Both the position numbers and the translations under genes were made by a program. A DNA stretch of 55,626 nt from Chloroflexota bacterium (lineage in GTDB: Bacteria; Chloroflexota; Anaerolineae; Aggregatilineales; Phototrophicaceae), in the NCBI GenBank assembly GCA_003695675.1, contig RFIA01000026.1, positions 1 to 55,626 on the forward strand, in the 5' to 3' direction. Positions 17,223 through 25,863 of the stretch are shown here, in pieces. The notes beneath the pieces were generated by a model. The model saw only the letters and a program-made list of their open reading frames with translations. It did not search any database and had not been told where the DNA came from. Position 1 is the first letter of the stretch; the number at the start of each line of letters is the position of its first letter.

Positions 17223-19079
17223 ATGACTATTGAGCACAGTTCACAGCCAAAAGAACGCTTCTACTGGGAATCTGAACAGACCCTCGTCGATCAATATAAT
17301 CGACCATCGAAACGAATCAAACGTTTTCTGCGTCGCCGCAAGTTTTCGTTGATCTTCTTGGCGATTGTTTTCGTCCTTCTTTCGAATGCCAGTTTGATGC
17401 GTGGCTTCTTGTCAATCGCGGAAACACTGGTGACGATCATTCTGTTCATGTTAATTTTCGTCTCGCAGTTTGTTTTGCTGTTTTGGTTTCTCAGTCGTTC
17501 GCGGCAATACACGATTATGCCCGGCACGAAGGGTATCAGCTTCAAAGATTATCGCGGGCAACCCGAAATCCTCGAACAAGCGCAGCAAGTCGTCACCTTA
17601 TTGCGCGGCGTCAAGGCTTATGAAAATGCCGGTGGTGAGCCGCTTTCTGGCTTATTGCTCGAAGGCCCGCCCGGCACCGGCAAGACATGGCTGGCACAAG
17701 CCATCAGCACGGAGGCCGGTGTCCCCTTCCTATATATGGACGCTTCTGGCTTGCAAGCGATGTTCATCGGTGTTGGCCCGATGAAAGTCATGCGTTTGTA
17801 TGGCAAAGCACGCAAACTCGCCAAAGAATATGGCGCGGCGGTCATCTTCCTCGACGAAATCGATGCGATTGGCTCGCGCGGCACCGTTGCCTCGGTGAAT
17901 GAAGATATTACCCAAGAGCGAGATGGTATGTTCGGTGGTGGCATGACCGGCGGCATGGGCGTACTCAGCACGATGCTGATTGAAATGAGCGGCTTCAGCC
18001 AAGTGCATGGTTGGCGTGCGCGTCTGCGGTCATGGTTCTATAAGACTTTCCTGCGCCGCAAACCGCCGAAGCCCGAAAAGCGTGTCCTCACCATTGGCGC
18101 GACGAACCGTGTGCAATCACTTGACCCGGCTATCTTGCGTCCGGGACGTTTCGACAAAAAGATTCGTGTCGATGTGCCCGATATGGCGGGGCGCCGCGAC
18201 ATTTTTGAATATTATCTGAGCAAATATGCGCATGATGAAACGATGGATCCGTTGATTTTAGCGACCGAGACGCCCGGTTACTCACCGGCGGACATCAAGT
18301 ACCTGCTCAATGAATCGCTGCGTCACGCTTTCTTTGACGGGCGCGACGTCATCACCTACGATGACTTTATGTATGCGAAACCCGAACATGAGGTTGGCAT
18401 TCGTGCCCCACTGAAGCACATGGCCGAAGAATCACGCTATCGCCTAGCTGTGCATGAGGCCGGTCATGCGGTTGCTGTGCGCCTGTTCCAACCCCATCAT
18501 CGGATCACACGCATCACGATTATTCGGCAAGGACGTGCTTTCGGTTATGTACAACATTACCCGGCGCGGGAAGCGTATCGCGGTTTACACACACGCGATG
18601 AACTGCTCGATTATGTGCGGGTATCGATTGCCGGTAAAGCAGCCGAAATCGAATTCTGCGGGATCGAAAATCAGACGCTCGGTGTGGCCGGAGACTTCAG
18701 ACAAATCGAAGGCATCTTGAGCGCGATGGCGAATGCTGGTATGTTCGGTACGATGGGCGCAACGATGGGTGTACAACTTGATCTTATGAAAGGCGCACGA
18801 ATCAAATGGACGAGAGAGCAAGCACAAGCCCTTGAAGAAGCCTATCAACAAGTGTTATCGGAAGTTCGTGTCGCGCTTCGAGAACACGCACACATCATGG
18901 ATGCACTGGTCGAACATTTGTTGAAAGTCGAAGAAATGAACGCCGATGAAGTCCGTGCTTTCTTCGACCAATACGGTTTGCACACACCCGACCCCAGTTA
19001 CATTCGCGATGGCGAGGAAATCAAGCTGTTCCCGAAAGATGGGGAGACGCCACAACTCGAAGCCGAGTCCGGCGACTGA
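17223..19079 (+). CDS. FtsH-like membrane AAA metalloprotease, copy 2
   Basis: This 618-residue paralogue of the preceding gene begins 33 bases after it. Membrane segments lie at about 41-55 and 67-90. Walker A GPPGTGKT is at 148-155, Walker B VIFLDEID at 206-213, the pore motif MFIG at 180-183, SRH LRPGRFD at 305-311, HEAGH at 411-415 and Asp491 in GVAGDF. The same insertion after the MSGFSQ motif is present (259-286), so it predates the duplication. The N-terminal region before the membrane segments is short and ends in a very basic patch (KRIKRFLRRRK). The pair could form hetero-hexamers, as known for mitochondrial and plant FtsH pairs (analogy). The transcript ends at the terminator 19109-19140. 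Confidence 0.88.
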   Translation: MTIEHSSQPKERFYWESEQTLVDQYNRPSKRIKRFLRRRKFSLIFLAIVFVLLSNASLMRGFLSIAETLVTIILFMLIFVSQFVLLFWFLSRSRQYTIMPGTKGISFKDYRGQPEILEQAQQVVTLLRGVKAYENAGGEPLSGLLLEGPPGTGKTWLAQAISTEAGVPFLYMDASGLQAMFIGVGPMKVMRLYGKARKLAKEYGAAVIFLDEIDAIGSRGTVASVNEDITQERDGMFGGGMTGGMGVLSTMLIEMSGFSQVHGWRARLRSWFYKTFLRRKPPKPEKRVLTIGATNRVQSLDPAILRPGRFDKKIRVDVPDMAGRRDIFEYYLSKYAHDETMDPLILATETPGYSPADIKYLLNESLRHAFFDGRDVITYDDFMYAKPEHEVGIRAPLKHMAEESRYRLAVHEAGHAVAVRLFQPHHRITRITIIRQGRAFGYVQHYPAREAYRGLHTRDELLDYVRVSIAGKAAEIEFCGIENQTLGVAGDFRQIEGILSAMANAGMFGTMGATMGVQLDLMKGARIKWTREQAQALEEAYQQVLSEVRVALREHAHIMDALVEHLLKVEEMNADEVRAFFDQYGLHTPDPSYIRDGEEIKLFPKDGETPQLEAESGD

Positions 19080-19108
19080 CAATCGCGGAGCAAGTCTTCA
19101 GTAACAGC

Positions 19109-19140
19109 AACACCCTGTCCATAGCGGCAGGGTGTTTTAT
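19109..19140 (+). terminator. Rho-independent terminator of the FtsH-like operon
   Basis: AACACCCTG (19109-19117) pairs perfectly with CAGGGTGTT (19128-19136) around a 10-base loop and runs into TTTTATT. It ends the lipoprotein-protease transcript. Confidence 0.8.
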
Positions 19141-19167
19141 TGGTAGAGTCCGGAAAATAATTTCAAA

Positions 19168-19196
19168 AACCGCAAAGGTGCAAAGGACGCAAAGAG
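19168..19196 (+). repeat. Family B purine-rich repeat copy
   Basis: AACCGCAAAGGTGCAAAGG then ACGCAAAGAG forms a good copy of the dispersed family, right after the terminator. Confidence 0.65.
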
Positions 19197-19238
19197 GTCA
19201 TAAAGGTGGCACGATGATGAATATGTTGCGTGTTTTTT

Positions 19239-19266
19239 GTAGGGGCGCAGCGCGCTGCACCCCTAC
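19239..19266. repeat. Family A palindromic repeat, near-perfect
   Basis: GTAGGGG-C-GCAGCG pairs with CGCTGC-A-CCCCTAC; the only mismatch is C opposite A. It lies between the operon terminator and the convergent amidohydrolase. Confidence 0.75.
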
Positions 19267-19390
19267 ATACACCGATTTTCTGACGAGTCGCGCTTTTCTT
19301 GACGCTCTTGATGGTTGAGGTCGTTCCAATTGTTTTCCAAATACTAACCGAAGGCCACTTATTTTGGGTGATGAGAAATTCGGCTTGTGT

Positions 19391-19417
19391 GGGGACGACT
19401 CCACAGGTCGCCCCTAC
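19391..19417. repeat. Family A palindromic repeat
   Basis: GGGG-A-CGAC pairs with GTCG-C-CCCC (7-base loop), followed by TAC. This is a diverged copy, close to the end of the amidohydrolase gene. Confidence 0.65.
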
Positions 19418-19429
19418 GACGCCATGATC

Positions 19430-21004
19430 TCAACTACGCTTTAGATACCGTCCCGGCAGTGACTGTGACTCAAAGTCAACACGTTGCCCATTATCGATGA
19501 CGGGTACGCCATTGACCATCACATCGCGGACGCCGCTCGTGAATTGATGCGGGTCGGCATACGTCGCGTGGTCGATGATCGTCTCCGCGTCGAAGATGAC
19601 GACATCGGCGGCATAACCCGCGCGCAGCAGGCCGCGCTCTTTGAGGCCGAAGCGTTGTGCCGGGCAGCCGCTGAGTTTATAGACGGCGTCTTCCCATGAC
19701 GTGATCTCGCGCTCGCGTACATAATAACCGAGAAAACGCCCGACCGACCCGTACTGCCGCGGATGTACACGACCATCGGCGAAGTAGATGCCGTCTGTGC
19801 CCATCATGTATTTGGGATGCGACAACAGCGCGTCGAGAATGGCATCATCGTCCGGCTGTGGATTGCCGAAGACGAGCAACACCGCGAGCCGTTGTTCGAT
19901 CAATAAATCGCAGAGTGCATCCGCCGGGGGGGCATTGAGATCGTCGCTGTATTGTTGCAGCGATTTGCCGATGTGCTCGCGGTGGTCTTCGCCCGGCAGC
20001 CATGCGATGCGAATCGCATCAAGTGGCTGCGATTCGAGATAACGCGCGAAACGCAAACGCATATCTCGCGCAGCCAGATGCGTCATGGCGGCAATCGAGC
20101 CGTCGCCCCATACTTCATACGGCAGCAAGAAGTTGAGCATCGTCGAACTCGGCACATACGGATAGACATCGAATGAGAAATCGACTTCATTGACGGCGAC
20201 TTCATTGACGTATTTGAGCAGCGCCTCGTTCTCGGCGAGGGTGGTCGCTTTCATGTGCGAGATATGCACGGCGACACCGGCGCGTTTGCCGATTTCGACG
20301 GCCTCTTTGACGGCATTGAGCAAACCGGTCTTATATCGGATGTGCGTCACATACAAGCCGTTGTAGGGCGCAATGGCACTCGTCGCGGCGACGAGTTCGT
20401 CTGTTGTGGCGAAACACTCGGCGATGTAATCGAGTCCGGTTGAGAGACCGACAGCCCCCGCGTCCATCTCCGCAGCGATGATGTCTTGAATGATGCGCAT
20501 CTGATAATCGTCCGGCGCAGCGCGGCCAAAACCGCAAGTCATCGCCCGCACATTGGCATACGGGATATGCGTCGCGGCATTTTGCACAGTCGCCCCGTCG
20601 AGCAGCGTCATGTAATCGCTGATGCTGCGCCATCCCTGATATTTGTCGAGCGTCAGCCCATTCAAGCAGCGCAGATAAAAGATCCAATCATGCACCGTCG
20701 CCTCATTGACCGGCGCATACGAAATGCCGTCGGCCATGATAATTTCGGTCGTGAAGCCCTGTCGCGTTTTCTCTTCGAGATGCGCAAGTTCGAGCAACCA
20801 CGAGTCGCTGTGATTATGGACATCGATGAAACCCGGAGCGACGATAAGCCCCTGCGCGTCGATAATGCGGACAGCATCGCTATCGCTAAGGTCGCCGACC
20901 GCCGCGATGCGTCCCTCACGCATGCCGACATCGACCTGCTGACGCGCCTCGCCGCTGCCATCAATGACCGTGCCGTTTTGAATTAGAATGTCGAATGTCG
21001 CCAT
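19430..21004 (-). CDS. Amidohydrolase of the N-acyl-D-amino-acid deacylase group
   Basis: This 524-residue metal-dependent hydrolase belongs to the amidohydrolase 3/D-aminoacylase group, which removes acyl groups from N-acyl-D-amino acids. PGFIDVHNHSD (58-67 region) supplies the two metal-binding His, VHISHMKA a third, and MGTDGIYF a catalytic Asp. Around residue 92 the protein has ADG where classical D-aminoacylases have the metal ligand Cys in a NCG motif, so the metal centre or substrate may differ. The C-terminus shows the usual beta-sandwich end (AGYAADVVIFDAETI). A GGAG box precedes ATG 21004. It stands alone, 32 bases downstream of the R-M genes on the same strand. Confidence 0.85.
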   Translation of the reverse strand: MATFDILIQNGTVIDGSGEARQQVDVGMREGRIAAVGDLSDSDAVRIIDAQGLIVAPGFIDVHNHSDSWLLELAHLEEKTRQGFTTEIIMADGISYAPVNEATVHDWIFYLRCLNGLTLDKYQGWRSISDYMTLLDGATVQNAATHIPYANVRAMTCGFGRAAPDDYQMRIIQDIIAAEMDAGAVGLSTGLDYIAECFATTDELVAATSAIAPYNGLYVTHIRYKTGLLNAVKEAVEIGKRAGVAVHISHMKATTLAENEALLKYVNEVAVNEVDFSFDVYPYVPSSTMLNFLLPYEVWGDGSIAAMTHLAARDMRLRFARYLESQPLDAIRIAWLPGEDHREHIGKSLQQYSDDLNAPPADALCDLLIEQRLAVLLVFGNPQPDDDAILDALLSHPKYMMGTDGIYFADGRVHPRQYGSVGRFLGYYVREREITSWEDAVYKLSGCPAQRFGLKERGLLRAGYAADVVIFDAETIIDHATYADPHQFTSGVRDVMVNGVPVIDNGQRVDFESQSLPGRYLKRS

Positions 21005-21036
21005 GACTGCTCCGAAGTCCGTTCAAGAATACAATT

Positions 21037-22257
21037 TTATCGCGGTTTCTGGGCTGATACGAGAAACTCGTATAATTCTTTCTTAGAGTTTCGTTTTCTA
21101 ATCGTTTTGATTTGTACATCAATAAAGCCGTGTTGTTCCATCAAATCGGCATAAATTTGTTCAACCGGGACAAGTGTATCGTAAAACTTTGAGTTGCCGA
21201 TAATATAATAGAGCTTACCACCCGGTTTAACGACTTGATTGAGATTCGCAAAATGCGCTGCTATGTCTGCAAAATACTTATGCACATAGCGGCTCAAGAC
21301 TTCACTCGACTGTGCAATTTCATCAACAATCGACTTGAGTTGCGGTATGTTGTCAGCCGTATCGTCTGGCTGCCAGTCATTGAGTCTGCTTGTTGCGATG
21401 CCCCACGTCCCGCCGATAGCTTGCCAGTCAAGTTCTCCGGCTTCTCGTGCTTTTTTCAAATATCCCAACCAATACATATAGGGGCGCAGCTCACGAATAT
21501 AACTCATGCGATTCACATAAGGCGGCGATGTGATAACCGCGTCATACCGCTTATCTCCATTAAGCATTACCTGACGCGAATCATGCAAGAAAACATTGAT
21601 TATCCCTGTTATTGCTTCATTGGCAGCTTGCGATATTCTCGTCACATCGTCGAGAAAACTTTGATAGATAGTCTCTTCTTCATCAAACATTTGCAGTTGA
21701 TGCACAGCTTTTTTGAACGACATAGATTGATGATTAAACGCTGCGTTCGACCATCGCATAATAAGACGGCAAAAGGCAATCAACAACAAATCTTTTTCGG
21801 GTGATGGGGTCGGGAATTCTTGATGCAGCACATGAAATATCTTGCTCAATGTGTGCAAACGGCCATCAGACCACCACCGTTCAATATGATTAATTGGCGG
21901 TTGCCACAAGTCGTTTTCGTGATGCAATTCTTTAGCCTGTTCGAGAATCACACTTGCGGCCTCGCGCATTCGCTTCAATTGCTCTGTTTCGTAGTTGGCG
22001 CATTTGACCCGTGCCAGCCATACCAGAAAAGGATTGATGTCGAGCAAATCACACTGCAATCCACTTTGCGCGGCGACCAACCCAGTTGTGCCGGTGCCTG
22101 AAAATGGCTCCAAGATCGATTGAATGTTTGGATTTTCGATCAGAATCTGCTGGACAATTTTCACCGAATAGGCGGGAGTCAGCCGCACCCAGCCATGCCT
22201 GCCGCGTTTCACATTATCTTTAAATGTCAAGTCAGCGCGTTGCTTATTCGGCATCAT
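21037..22257 (-). CDS. DNA methyltransferase of an R-M pair (amino-MTase type)
   Basis: This 406-residue protein has the motifs of exocyclic-amino DNA methyltransferases. A motif X-like HGWVRLTPAYSV lies at 21-32, the SAM-binding motif I ILEPFSGTGTTGL at 48-60, DLLDINP (motif II) after it, and the catalytic motif IV TSPPY at 243-247. TSPPY is typical of N4-cytosine enzymes, though N6-adenine cannot be excluded. About 180 residues between motifs I and IV probably hold the target-recognition region. Its ATGATG start overlaps the last 14 bases of the upstream nuclease-like gene, so the two are coupled. It would protect host DNA from that nuclease. Confidence 0.85.
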   Translation of the reverse strand: MMPNKQRADLTFKDNVKRGRHGWVRLTPAYSVKIVQQILIENPNIQSILEPFSGTGTTGLVAAQSGLQCDLLDINPFLVWLARVKCANYETEQLKRMREAASVILEQAKELHHENDLWQPPINHIERWWSDGRLHTLSKIFHVLHQEFPTPSPEKDLLLIAFCRLIMRWSNAAFNHQSMSFKKAVHQLQMFDEEETIYQSFLDDVTRISQAANEAITGIINVFLHDSRQVMLNGDKRYDAVITSPPYVNRMSYIRELRPYMYWLGYLKKAREAGELDWQAIGGTWGIATSRLNDWQPDDTADNIPQLKSIVDEIAQSSEVLSRYVHKYFADIAAHFANLNQVVKPGGKLYYIIGNSKFYDTLVPVEQIYADLMEQHGFIDVQIKTIRKRNSKKELYEFLVSAQKPR

Positions 22258-23080
22258 CGGCCCGTAACAGACTCTCTAAAACCTCTTGGATAAATTGGCT
22301 CAACCGCTCACTGTTTCGCTCAAAGAACGCCGCAAGATCATATCCGATAACTTCTCGGGCGAACGTGTAAGTCGACGATAGATCATCGCCCGCGACAGAG
22401 CCACGAAGGACAAGCCATTTACCACGTTGATAGCGCTCAACAATATCATAATCGATTTGTGTCGAAAGCACGACGAGAACCGGCAGGTAACCTTTTGTAT
22501 AGGCTTCGGCGGCATTCGCCATATCTGCGTTTTGACGTTTTGAATCTTTACTCTTGTAGCCTTGCCGAACTTCCATCACCATACCGCGCATGGCATCGGC
22601 AACACGTTGTTCCAATTGAAGCGAATCGGCTACTTTTTGCATCCACAAGTTGACGATTTCTTTTCGCTCACTGTCCGCAATATGTTCCGGCTCAATCCGC
22701 CCGTCGAGTTTGAGGGTTCGTTTGCGACCGGTGTTCGTCATGATTCGATATGACCACCGCGATTGCTCATCGGTCAAGCCAAGGTGGTCTTGAAGAATTT
22801 GTCGAAAAAGTTCCTCGCCGCCGATGCCGATTTGTCGATAAACAGAGGTGATGCCACCCGCAGCTTTATGCGCAGCATACATCAATGGTGTATTCAATCC
22901 CAACCATGTATACAGTGGGTCGGCATTGTAAAGTGTCTGAAAGTCTTCCAGTGTAAACCCGTCGCCACCTTGCCCAAATTTTGGTCGATATGCTTTGCAT
23001 ACGGCGATACGGTCGAGCAAGATTTGCAAATACTGTTGATCGAATGAGGCGTCCACAAGCAGAACTATCCCTTGATACAA
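22244..23080 (-). CDS. Probable type II restriction endonuclease, ApaLI-like
   Basis: This 278-residue protein directly upstream of and overlapping a DNA methyltransferase is best explained as its cognate restriction enzyme. The segment VMEVRQGYKSKDSKRQNAD (168-186), followed by YTKGYLPVLVVLSTQID, resembles from memory the ApaLI-type endonuclease family; no search was possible. A PD-(D/E)xK-like core may include Glu170 and Arg172 or nearby Lys, but I cannot fix the catalytic set. The start is uncertain: an in-frame TAA lies three codons before TTG 23080, and no good ribosome-binding site is seen; GTG at residue 9 is an alternative. If the family is right, the target would be a short palindrome such as GTGCAC. 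Confidence 0.6.
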   Translation of the reverse strand: MYQGIVLLVDASFDQQYLQILLDRIAVCKAYRPKFGQGGDGFTLEDFQTLYNADPLYTWLGLNTPLMYAAHKAAGGITSVYRQIGIGGEELFRQILQDHLGLTDEQSRWSYRIMTNTGRKRTLKLDGRIEPEHIADSERKEIVNLWMQKVADSLQLEQRVADAMRGMVMEVRQGYKSKDSKRQNADMANAAEAYTKGYLPVLVVLSTQIDYDIVERYQRGKWLVLRGSVAGDDLSSTYTFAREVIGYDLAAFFERNSERLSQFIQEVLESLLRADDAE

Positions 23081-23102
23081 ACTGAATTAAGGAAATCGCA
23101 CT

Positions 23103-24908
23103 TCAACTCTCCACCGGCACAACGTTGAGGTCTGTGCTCGATTCCGGTGTGGCGAATTGAGCGCTGACCCAACCGACGACATTGTTAAAGCGGATGCGCC
23201 ACCAACTGTTGTCGAAGCTACGGGCGATCAGTTCTGCCGTGCGCCCGGCGGGGAATTGTCCGAGTACAGCAGTGCGCGTGCCCGGCCCCTCGCGGATGAT
23301 GACGGTCTCGTCGGCGCGAACGGTGAAGCCGGTTGGCGTCACAGCGGGACCGCTGCTTTGATTCGTCACCGGGACATTCTCAGTCCCCGTCACCTGTACG
23401 AGCGCATTGAACACCCAACCCATCGTGCCGTTGACATCGAGTTGCCACCACGTACTGTCGGCATTGCGCCCGACAATCGGGTACGTTTCGCCGCGTTCCA
23501 TCACCGTGAGGACATCGGATGAGGTATTCGGCGCGGAACGTAAATTGAGCCGCGCTGTGTTGACGGTCGCGAAGGCATTCGTCACCGCCGGTTGCCCAAC
23601 GGTCGATGAGTCGCTCAGGCGATTGAAGCCGAAGTCAATGAAGGCTATGTCGAGCGCATCGAAATACTCGACGACAATTTGATGCTGCCCAGCCAACAGG
23701 TCTACCTCGACGATGTACGCCTGCCCCGTCGCCAGATGAAATTCGTTGATGACGGCGCGGCCATCGACCAACACGCGCACACCGTCGTCCGCCGTCGCCG
23801 TGAATTGATACGTCCCGCCTTCGAGTGTCGTGCTCAATGTCCAACGTGCCGAGAAATTGTTGATTGGAATCGTTGCGAGTGGCGAACTCGTGCCCCAATT
23901 GTGTGTCGGGCCGATTTCGACTTGTGTGAAGGTCGGTGCGCCATTCAGGGCCGGGTTCGACCAATATTCCGCCGTCCACAAATCGACATCGGTGGGGATG
24001 GTGTCTGAGTCTAAACGAAAGAGCGTGTAATCAATGAAAGCCTCGCCATTGTCCTCGAAATATTCAATCATGATATTGTGTGTCCCGGCGATGAAGTCTT
24101 GATTGAAAGTATACGTTTGCCCAGTGGCCTGATGAAATTCGTCGATGACGACGACACCGTTGACCGTCACACGCACGCCATCATCGGCGCGGACGGCGAT
24201 TTGATAACGCCCGGCTTCGAGAGTCTGCACACTCGTCCAACGCGCCGAGAAGCCATCTGCCGGGAGATTCGGCAAGGGCGCCCCCGTCCCCCACACATGC
24301 TTCGGGATTTCTTCGGCCATAATCGCCGATGGCGTGCCGGAAAGCCCGGCGTTGGCATAATACTGCGCCGTCCACACGCCATTATTGACCGGCACAGGTT
24401 GTGTCGGAATCGTGAAGTTCGGGCCGGTCGGATTGGTGGCGAGATTTTGCCAATCGACGAATATACCGGCATCGCCGGAGTCTTCGCGATAATCGACCTG
24501 AATGTGGTGAGTCCCGCCGGTAAGGGTGATGTCCGCCGTGATGACTTGTCCCGGTTGTGGCGCACTGAAGGTGTCGATCAGGGGTTGAAAAGCGAAGTCG
24601 ATGTTGATGCGGGCGGCATCATCGGCCAACATGAAGAAGCGATACGTCCCCGCTTCAAAGAAGACATCCGTCCCCCATCGCGCCGAGAAATTGTCGCTGT
24701 TCACAGCCGGGTCGGGCGAACCCGTGCCCCACTGATAACCGATGCCGATCTCTTGGCGTTGCAACACGGGGTCTCCAGATAAGAATTGATTGTTGAAGTA
24801 GGCTGCGCTCCAAACGACATCGTTTTGTGCGGCGGCGAATTGCACGGCGAATGTCGCCAGCGCGAGGATCGATAACCATACGATGAAGACAAATTTTGTG
24901 CGAAGCAT
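23103..24908 (-). CDS. Secreted protein with three PA14-like and two SH3b domains
   Basis: This 601-residue exported protein has a signal peptide (MLRTKFVFIVW core, cleavage after AAA near residue 27). Three PA14-like beta-barrel repeats follow at about 31-155, 178-298 and 309-430. Each has an aromatic YF/YY start, a WGTG or WGTS motif, FSARW, ADD(G/A)-(V/A)R in the middle and an H-(H/N/Q)-I-x-(V/I)-(D/E)-Y end. Repeats 2 and 3 are closest. Two SH3b domains occupy about 447-507 and 527-586. PA14 modules often bind carbohydrates in a calcium-dependent way and SH3b bind wall peptides, so an adhesin or surface scaffold is likely. AGGAGG precedes ATG 24908. Function beyond binding is not readable. 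Confidence 0.85.
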   Translation of the reverse strand: MLRTKFVFIVWLSILALATFAVQFAAAQNDVVWSAAYFNNQFLSGDPVLQRQEIGIGYQWGTGSPDPAVNSDNFSARWGTDVFFEAGTYRFFMLADDAARINIDFAFQPLIDTFSAPQPGQVITADITLTGGTHHIQVDYREDSGDAGIFVDWQNLATNPTGPNFTIPTQPVPVNNGVWTAQYYANAGLSGTPSAIMAEEIPKHVWGTGAPLPNLPADGFSARWTSVQTLEAGRYQIAVRADDGVRVTVNGVVVIDEFHQATGQTYTFNQDFIAGTHNIMIEYFEDNGEAFIDYTLFRLDSDTIPTDVDLWTAEYWSNPALNGAPTFTQVEIGPTHNWGTSSPLATIPINNFSARWTLSTTLEGGTYQFTATADDGVRVLVDGRAVINEFHLATGQAYIVEVDLLAGQHQIVVEYFDALDIAFIDFGFNRLSDSSTVGQPAVTNAFATVNTARLNLRSAPNTSSDVLTVMERGETYPIVGRNADSTWWQLDVNGTMGWVFNALVQVTGTENVPVTNQSSGPAVTPTGFTVRADETVIIREGPGTRTAVLGQFPAGRTAELIARSFDNSWWRIRFNNVVGWVSAQFATPESSTDLNVVPVES

Positions 24909-24996
24909 GACGCCTCCTTCCTTAATTTGATGAATAGAGGATTCGATGTGCAATGAACAGTCTGTCCTAGAATCCAGTATAGCATTAGACGCAAAA

Positions 24997-25019
24997 GGGC
25001 ACAGCAACTGTGCCCCTAC
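24997..25019. repeat. Family A palindromic repeat
   Basis: GGGCACAG (24997-25004) pairs with CTGTGCCC (25008-25015), then CTAC. The following TGTGCCCCTACGAAAG is shared with the copy at 41737. Confidence 0.7.
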
Positions 25020-25060
25020 GAAAGACCTACGTGAGCTTTTTCGTGTCGTGTGGTAATGGT

Positions 25061-25528
25061 TTACGCTTCTTTGAGCGCAATCAGCAAGGACATTTGTCCG
25101 GACTGCACGGTCTTATCGTCTTGATTGAGAATTTTGACATCAGACGTCACCCAACCGCCGCCCATGCGACGCGCTTCTTTCTTGTCGGTGATTTCGATTT
25201 CAACATGAATCGTATCGCCGATGAAGACCGGCGCGCTGAATTTCATTTCGACCGAGCGAAAGGCGAGCACCGTGCGCTCCATGAAACCGAGTTGATACAA
25301 TTGCCCGACGGCATAACTGAGCGTCAACATGCCGTGCGCGACTCGTTGCCCCATCATGTGCGACTTCATATATTCGGCGTTGGTGTGCATTGGGTTGAAG
25401 TCGCCGGTGAGCGCGGCAAATTGCACGATGTCGCTTTCGGTGATCGTGCGACCGCGCGTGATAAATTTCTGTCCAATTTCGATTTCTTCGTAAAAATAGC
25501 CCATCGGGCCATCGTCGAGATAACGCAT
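25061..25528 (-). CDS. MaoC-like acyl dehydratase
   Basis: This 155-residue single hot-dog-fold protein of the MaoC/R-hydratase family adds water to enoyl-CoA or similar thioesters. The hydratase signature is visible as FAALTGDFNPMHTN followed by VAHGML, giving the catalytic Asp and His. AGGAGA lies upstream of ATG 25528. It is isolated from other fatty-acid genes, so its exact substrate is unknown; it points away from the ribosomal cluster. Confidence 0.9.
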   Translation of the reverse strand: MRYLDDGPMGYFYEEIEIGQKFITRGRTITESDIVQFAALTGDFNPMHTNAEYMKSHMMGQRVAHGMLTLSYAVGQLYQLGFMERTVLAFRSVEMKFSAPVFIGDTIHVEIEITDKKEARRMGGGWVTSDVKILNQDDKTVQSGQMSLLIALKEA

Positions 25529-25647
25529 CGTATTTCTCCTCAGGTTGTCAGGTTATTGGAGCGTATTCTATTCTATGACGCGATTGTAGCGTGTTTGTCT
25601 CGCCTAGCAATACAAGAATTAGCGATAATTTCGTTGCTTTGCTTCCC

Positions 25648-25676
25648 TTGACAGCCGCGCAGAGCAATGATAGTAT
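25648..25676 (+). promoter_or_regulatory. Main promoter of the str ribosomal operon
   Basis: A perfect TTGACA (25648-25653), a 17-base spacer and TAGTAT (25671-25676) preceded by TG one base upstream (extended -10) form a strong promoter about 190 bases before rpsL. A second TTGACA at 25772-25777 lacks a convincing -10. Confidence 0.65.
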
Positions 25677-25808
25677 TACGCTCCGGTCACATAGAACGCA
25701 ATGCGTGTAATCCTCATCCTGTAGGCAATGACGCATTGAATTAAATGTGTATTGGCGAAAGCACTTTGTAATTGACAAAGCAGCTCGCCGGTGAAGGTAG
25801 TCAAATAC

Positions 25809-25835
25809 AGGCGTTCACTAGAGGTGCGCCTTTTT
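25809..25835 (+). terminator. Attenuator-like hairpin in the rpsL leader
   Basis: AGGCG (25809-25813), a TT bulge and CAC pair with GTG-CGCCT (25824-25831), and TTTTT follows at once. It lies between the promoter and the rpsL ribosome-binding site, as expected for transcription attenuation of the ribosomal operon. Confidence 0.55.
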
Positions 25836-25863
25836 GCTTGCCCGAAAGAATTTGGAGTGTTTT

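Noticed and set aside
25772-25777. Second str promoter at TTGACA
   Set aside because: No acceptable -10 lies 16-18 bases downstream (AGGTAG only).
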